Assembly: GCA_964528095.1 (NCBI GenBank)
Contig: CAZGSG010000140.1
Location: 1 to 14,320, forward strand
Length of the DNA: 14,320 nucleotides
DNA from: CAZGSG01 sp964528095
Lineage (GTDB): Bacteria > Bacteroidota > Bacteroidia > Chitinophagales > Chitinophagaceae
Direction: 5' to 3'
Part shown: piece by piece, positions 13,290-14,320 of the stretch
Layout of the letters: the number at the start of each line of letters is the position of its first letter
Numbering within the stretch: position 1 is the first letter of the stretch
Translations under genes and position numbers: made by a program
Notes under the pieces: generated by a model
Told to the model about the DNA's origin: nothing
Seen by the model: the letters and a program-made list of their open reading frames with translations, nothing else
The model's database searches: none

Positions 13290-14320
13290 ATGAAAAAGAT
13301 ATTTTCTAGAATATACCTTATACCGGCAGCACTACTATTTATGCTGGGTGCCTGTTCCGAAAAAATCGACGAGGCATTTACTAACCCTAACGCAGATGTT
13401 AAAAAACCTGTTGAGGAATTATTGCCTAATATTATCGCCAATATGGTGACCAGTTATGCCGCTGCCGGCAGTGGTTATGGTATGCAGAACGATGGGTTAT
13501 ACACTGGTCGTTATGTACAGTATTGGGAAACCAACACAACCCAGAATCAATACGACAGGATGGGCGGTGCCACTGGTACGAGCGACATACTTGGGGCTAT
13601 ATGGGCGGCGCATTATTTTGGCCAGGGACAGAACCTCAACCGTATGATTGACTGGGCTACTGAGGATGAAAAATGGGATTATGTGGGGGTCGCTTATGCA
13701 ATACGTGCCTGGAGTTGGCTATCACTTACTGATATGCATGGTGAAGTGATCCTGAAAGATGCATTTAACCTGACTCAACTGGTTTTTAAATATGACGACC
13801 AGGCTGCAGTGTATGATGAGGTAAGAAGATTATCACGGCTGGCGCTTGATAACCTGAACCGTACAGACGGAAAAGTAAGCGAAGCCAATCTTGCTATCGG
13901 GGATCAATTCATGAATGGCGGCAAGATTGACAGATGGAAAAAATTTGTATATGGTGTATTAGCCAGGTCATTTCATCACCTGACCAACAAGGCGAACTAC
14001 AATGCTGATTCAGTTATTTATTATGCGAATCTTTCTGCAGCCACCAATGCTGATAATACTTCATTGAAATGGTCGAACGCTGCCGCGGTTGGAACATACA
14101 GTTATTATTCACCTTTCCGTGGTAATATTGGTACGCTGCGTCAATCAAAATTCATTGCAGATCTTTTATCAGGAGCCAATACGGCATTCCAGGATGTAAA
14201 AGATCCAAGAGCGCCTTATCTTATCCGGGACAATCCAAATGGTACCTTCAAAGGAATCAGGCCAAATAAGGGAGCAGATGGTTTGGCGGCTGCTGATCAG
14301 CCAAAGAATTTCTGGGGCGG
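13290..14320 (+). CDS. SusD/RagB-family nutrient-binding lipoprotein (cut by window end)
   Basis: The first 343 residues are present with no stop; the gene continues beyond the window. It is predicted to be a surface lipoprotein that captures the ligand and closes over the SusC barrel. The signal peptide ends in a lipobox LGAC (19-22). The lipidated Cys is followed by SEKIDEAF, an acidic start like the lipoprotein export signals known from Bacteroidota surface proteins. TNPNADVKKPVEELLP, then GRYVQYWETNTTQNQYDR, are typical of the SusD-like_2 type, which has TPR-like helices (for example VAYAIRAWSWLSLTDMHGEV). Family members are usually about 480-550 residues, so about two thirds is seen. It follows susC by 18 bases and is surely co-transcribed. 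Ligand-contact residues cannot be identified without structure. Confidence 0.93.
   Translation, partial: MKKIFSRIYLIPAALLFMLGACSEKIDEAFTNPNADVKKPVEELLPNIIANMVTSYAAAGSGYGMQNDGLYTGRYVQYWETNTTQNQYDRMGGATGTSDILGAIWAAHYFGQGQNLNRMIDWATEDEKWDYVGVAYAIRAWSWLSLTDMHGEVILKDAFNLTQLVFKYDDQAAVYDEVRRLSRLALDNLNRTDGKVSEANLAIGDQFMNGGKIDRWKKFVYGVLARSFHHLTNKANYNADSVIYYANLSAATNADNTSLKWSNAAAVGTYSYYSPFRGNIGTLRQSKFIADLLSGANTAFQDVKDPRAPYLIRDNPNGTFKGIRPNKGADGLAAADQPKNFWG

Noticed and set aside
1..14320. Search by eye for tRNA, tmRNA, RNase P RNA, SRP RNA, CRISPR arrays, transposases and phage genes
   Set aside because: No matching conserved motifs, regular spacer-repeat arrays or transposase signatures were seen; the order of genes is ordinary chromosomal.

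Overview
The window reads as ordinary chromosome of a Bacteroidota bacterium, probably a relative of Chitinophagaceae. The evidence is a SusC/SusD outer-membrane pair, a Bacteroidota-type LptD and OstA-like protein, genes that mostly lack Shine-Dalgarno sequences, and one clear match to the Bacteroidota promoter pattern (TTG, then TAnnTTTG). The family placement is inference from protein style, not from a database search.

Layout. Bases 2-67 are the last codons of a uracil-DNA glycosylase. An AT-rich gap with a long imperfect inverted repeat follows. Then come a GNAT acetyltransferase (233-817) and a PlsC-type acyltransferase (821-1558), 3 bases apart. The minus-strand LPS exporter gene lptD (4335 down to 1555) runs head-on into plsC, and their stop codons overlap. 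Divergent from lptD is a + strand set: an exported N-acetylmuramoyl-L-alanine amidase (4416-5399) closed by a good intrinsic terminator, then an MCE/MlaD-type lipid-transport protein (5521-6510) and an OstA/LptA-like periplasmic protein (6517-8136), 6 bases apart. A small outer-membrane beta-barrel protein (8460-8942) stands alone between two gaps of more than 300 bases. The second gap carries a possible broken minus-strand gene remnant. The window ends with a DeoR-family regulator (9334-10083), a SusC-type TonB-dependent transporter (10134-13271) and the start of a SusD-type lipoprotein (13290 to the window end), all on + with no visible terminator between them.

How the genes fit together. 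The central 7.3 kb (821-8136) is an envelope-building block. It combines phosphatidic acid synthesis (PlsC), LPS insertion into the outer membrane (LptD), an LPS-bridge candidate (OstA-like), inter-membrane phospholipid traffic (MCE) and peptidoglycan cleavage (amidase). The right end is a glycan or other nutrient uptake locus whose regulator is DeoR-type, suggesting control by a phosphorylated sugar intermediate; the substrate cannot be told from this window.

I found no RNA gene, CRISPR array, intact insertion sequence, phage gene or clear novel system. The most useful leads are the two-cysteine LptD, the near-leaderless lptD promoter, the possible gene relic upstream of the regulator, the inverted repeat next to ung, and the DeoR-SusCD pairing.
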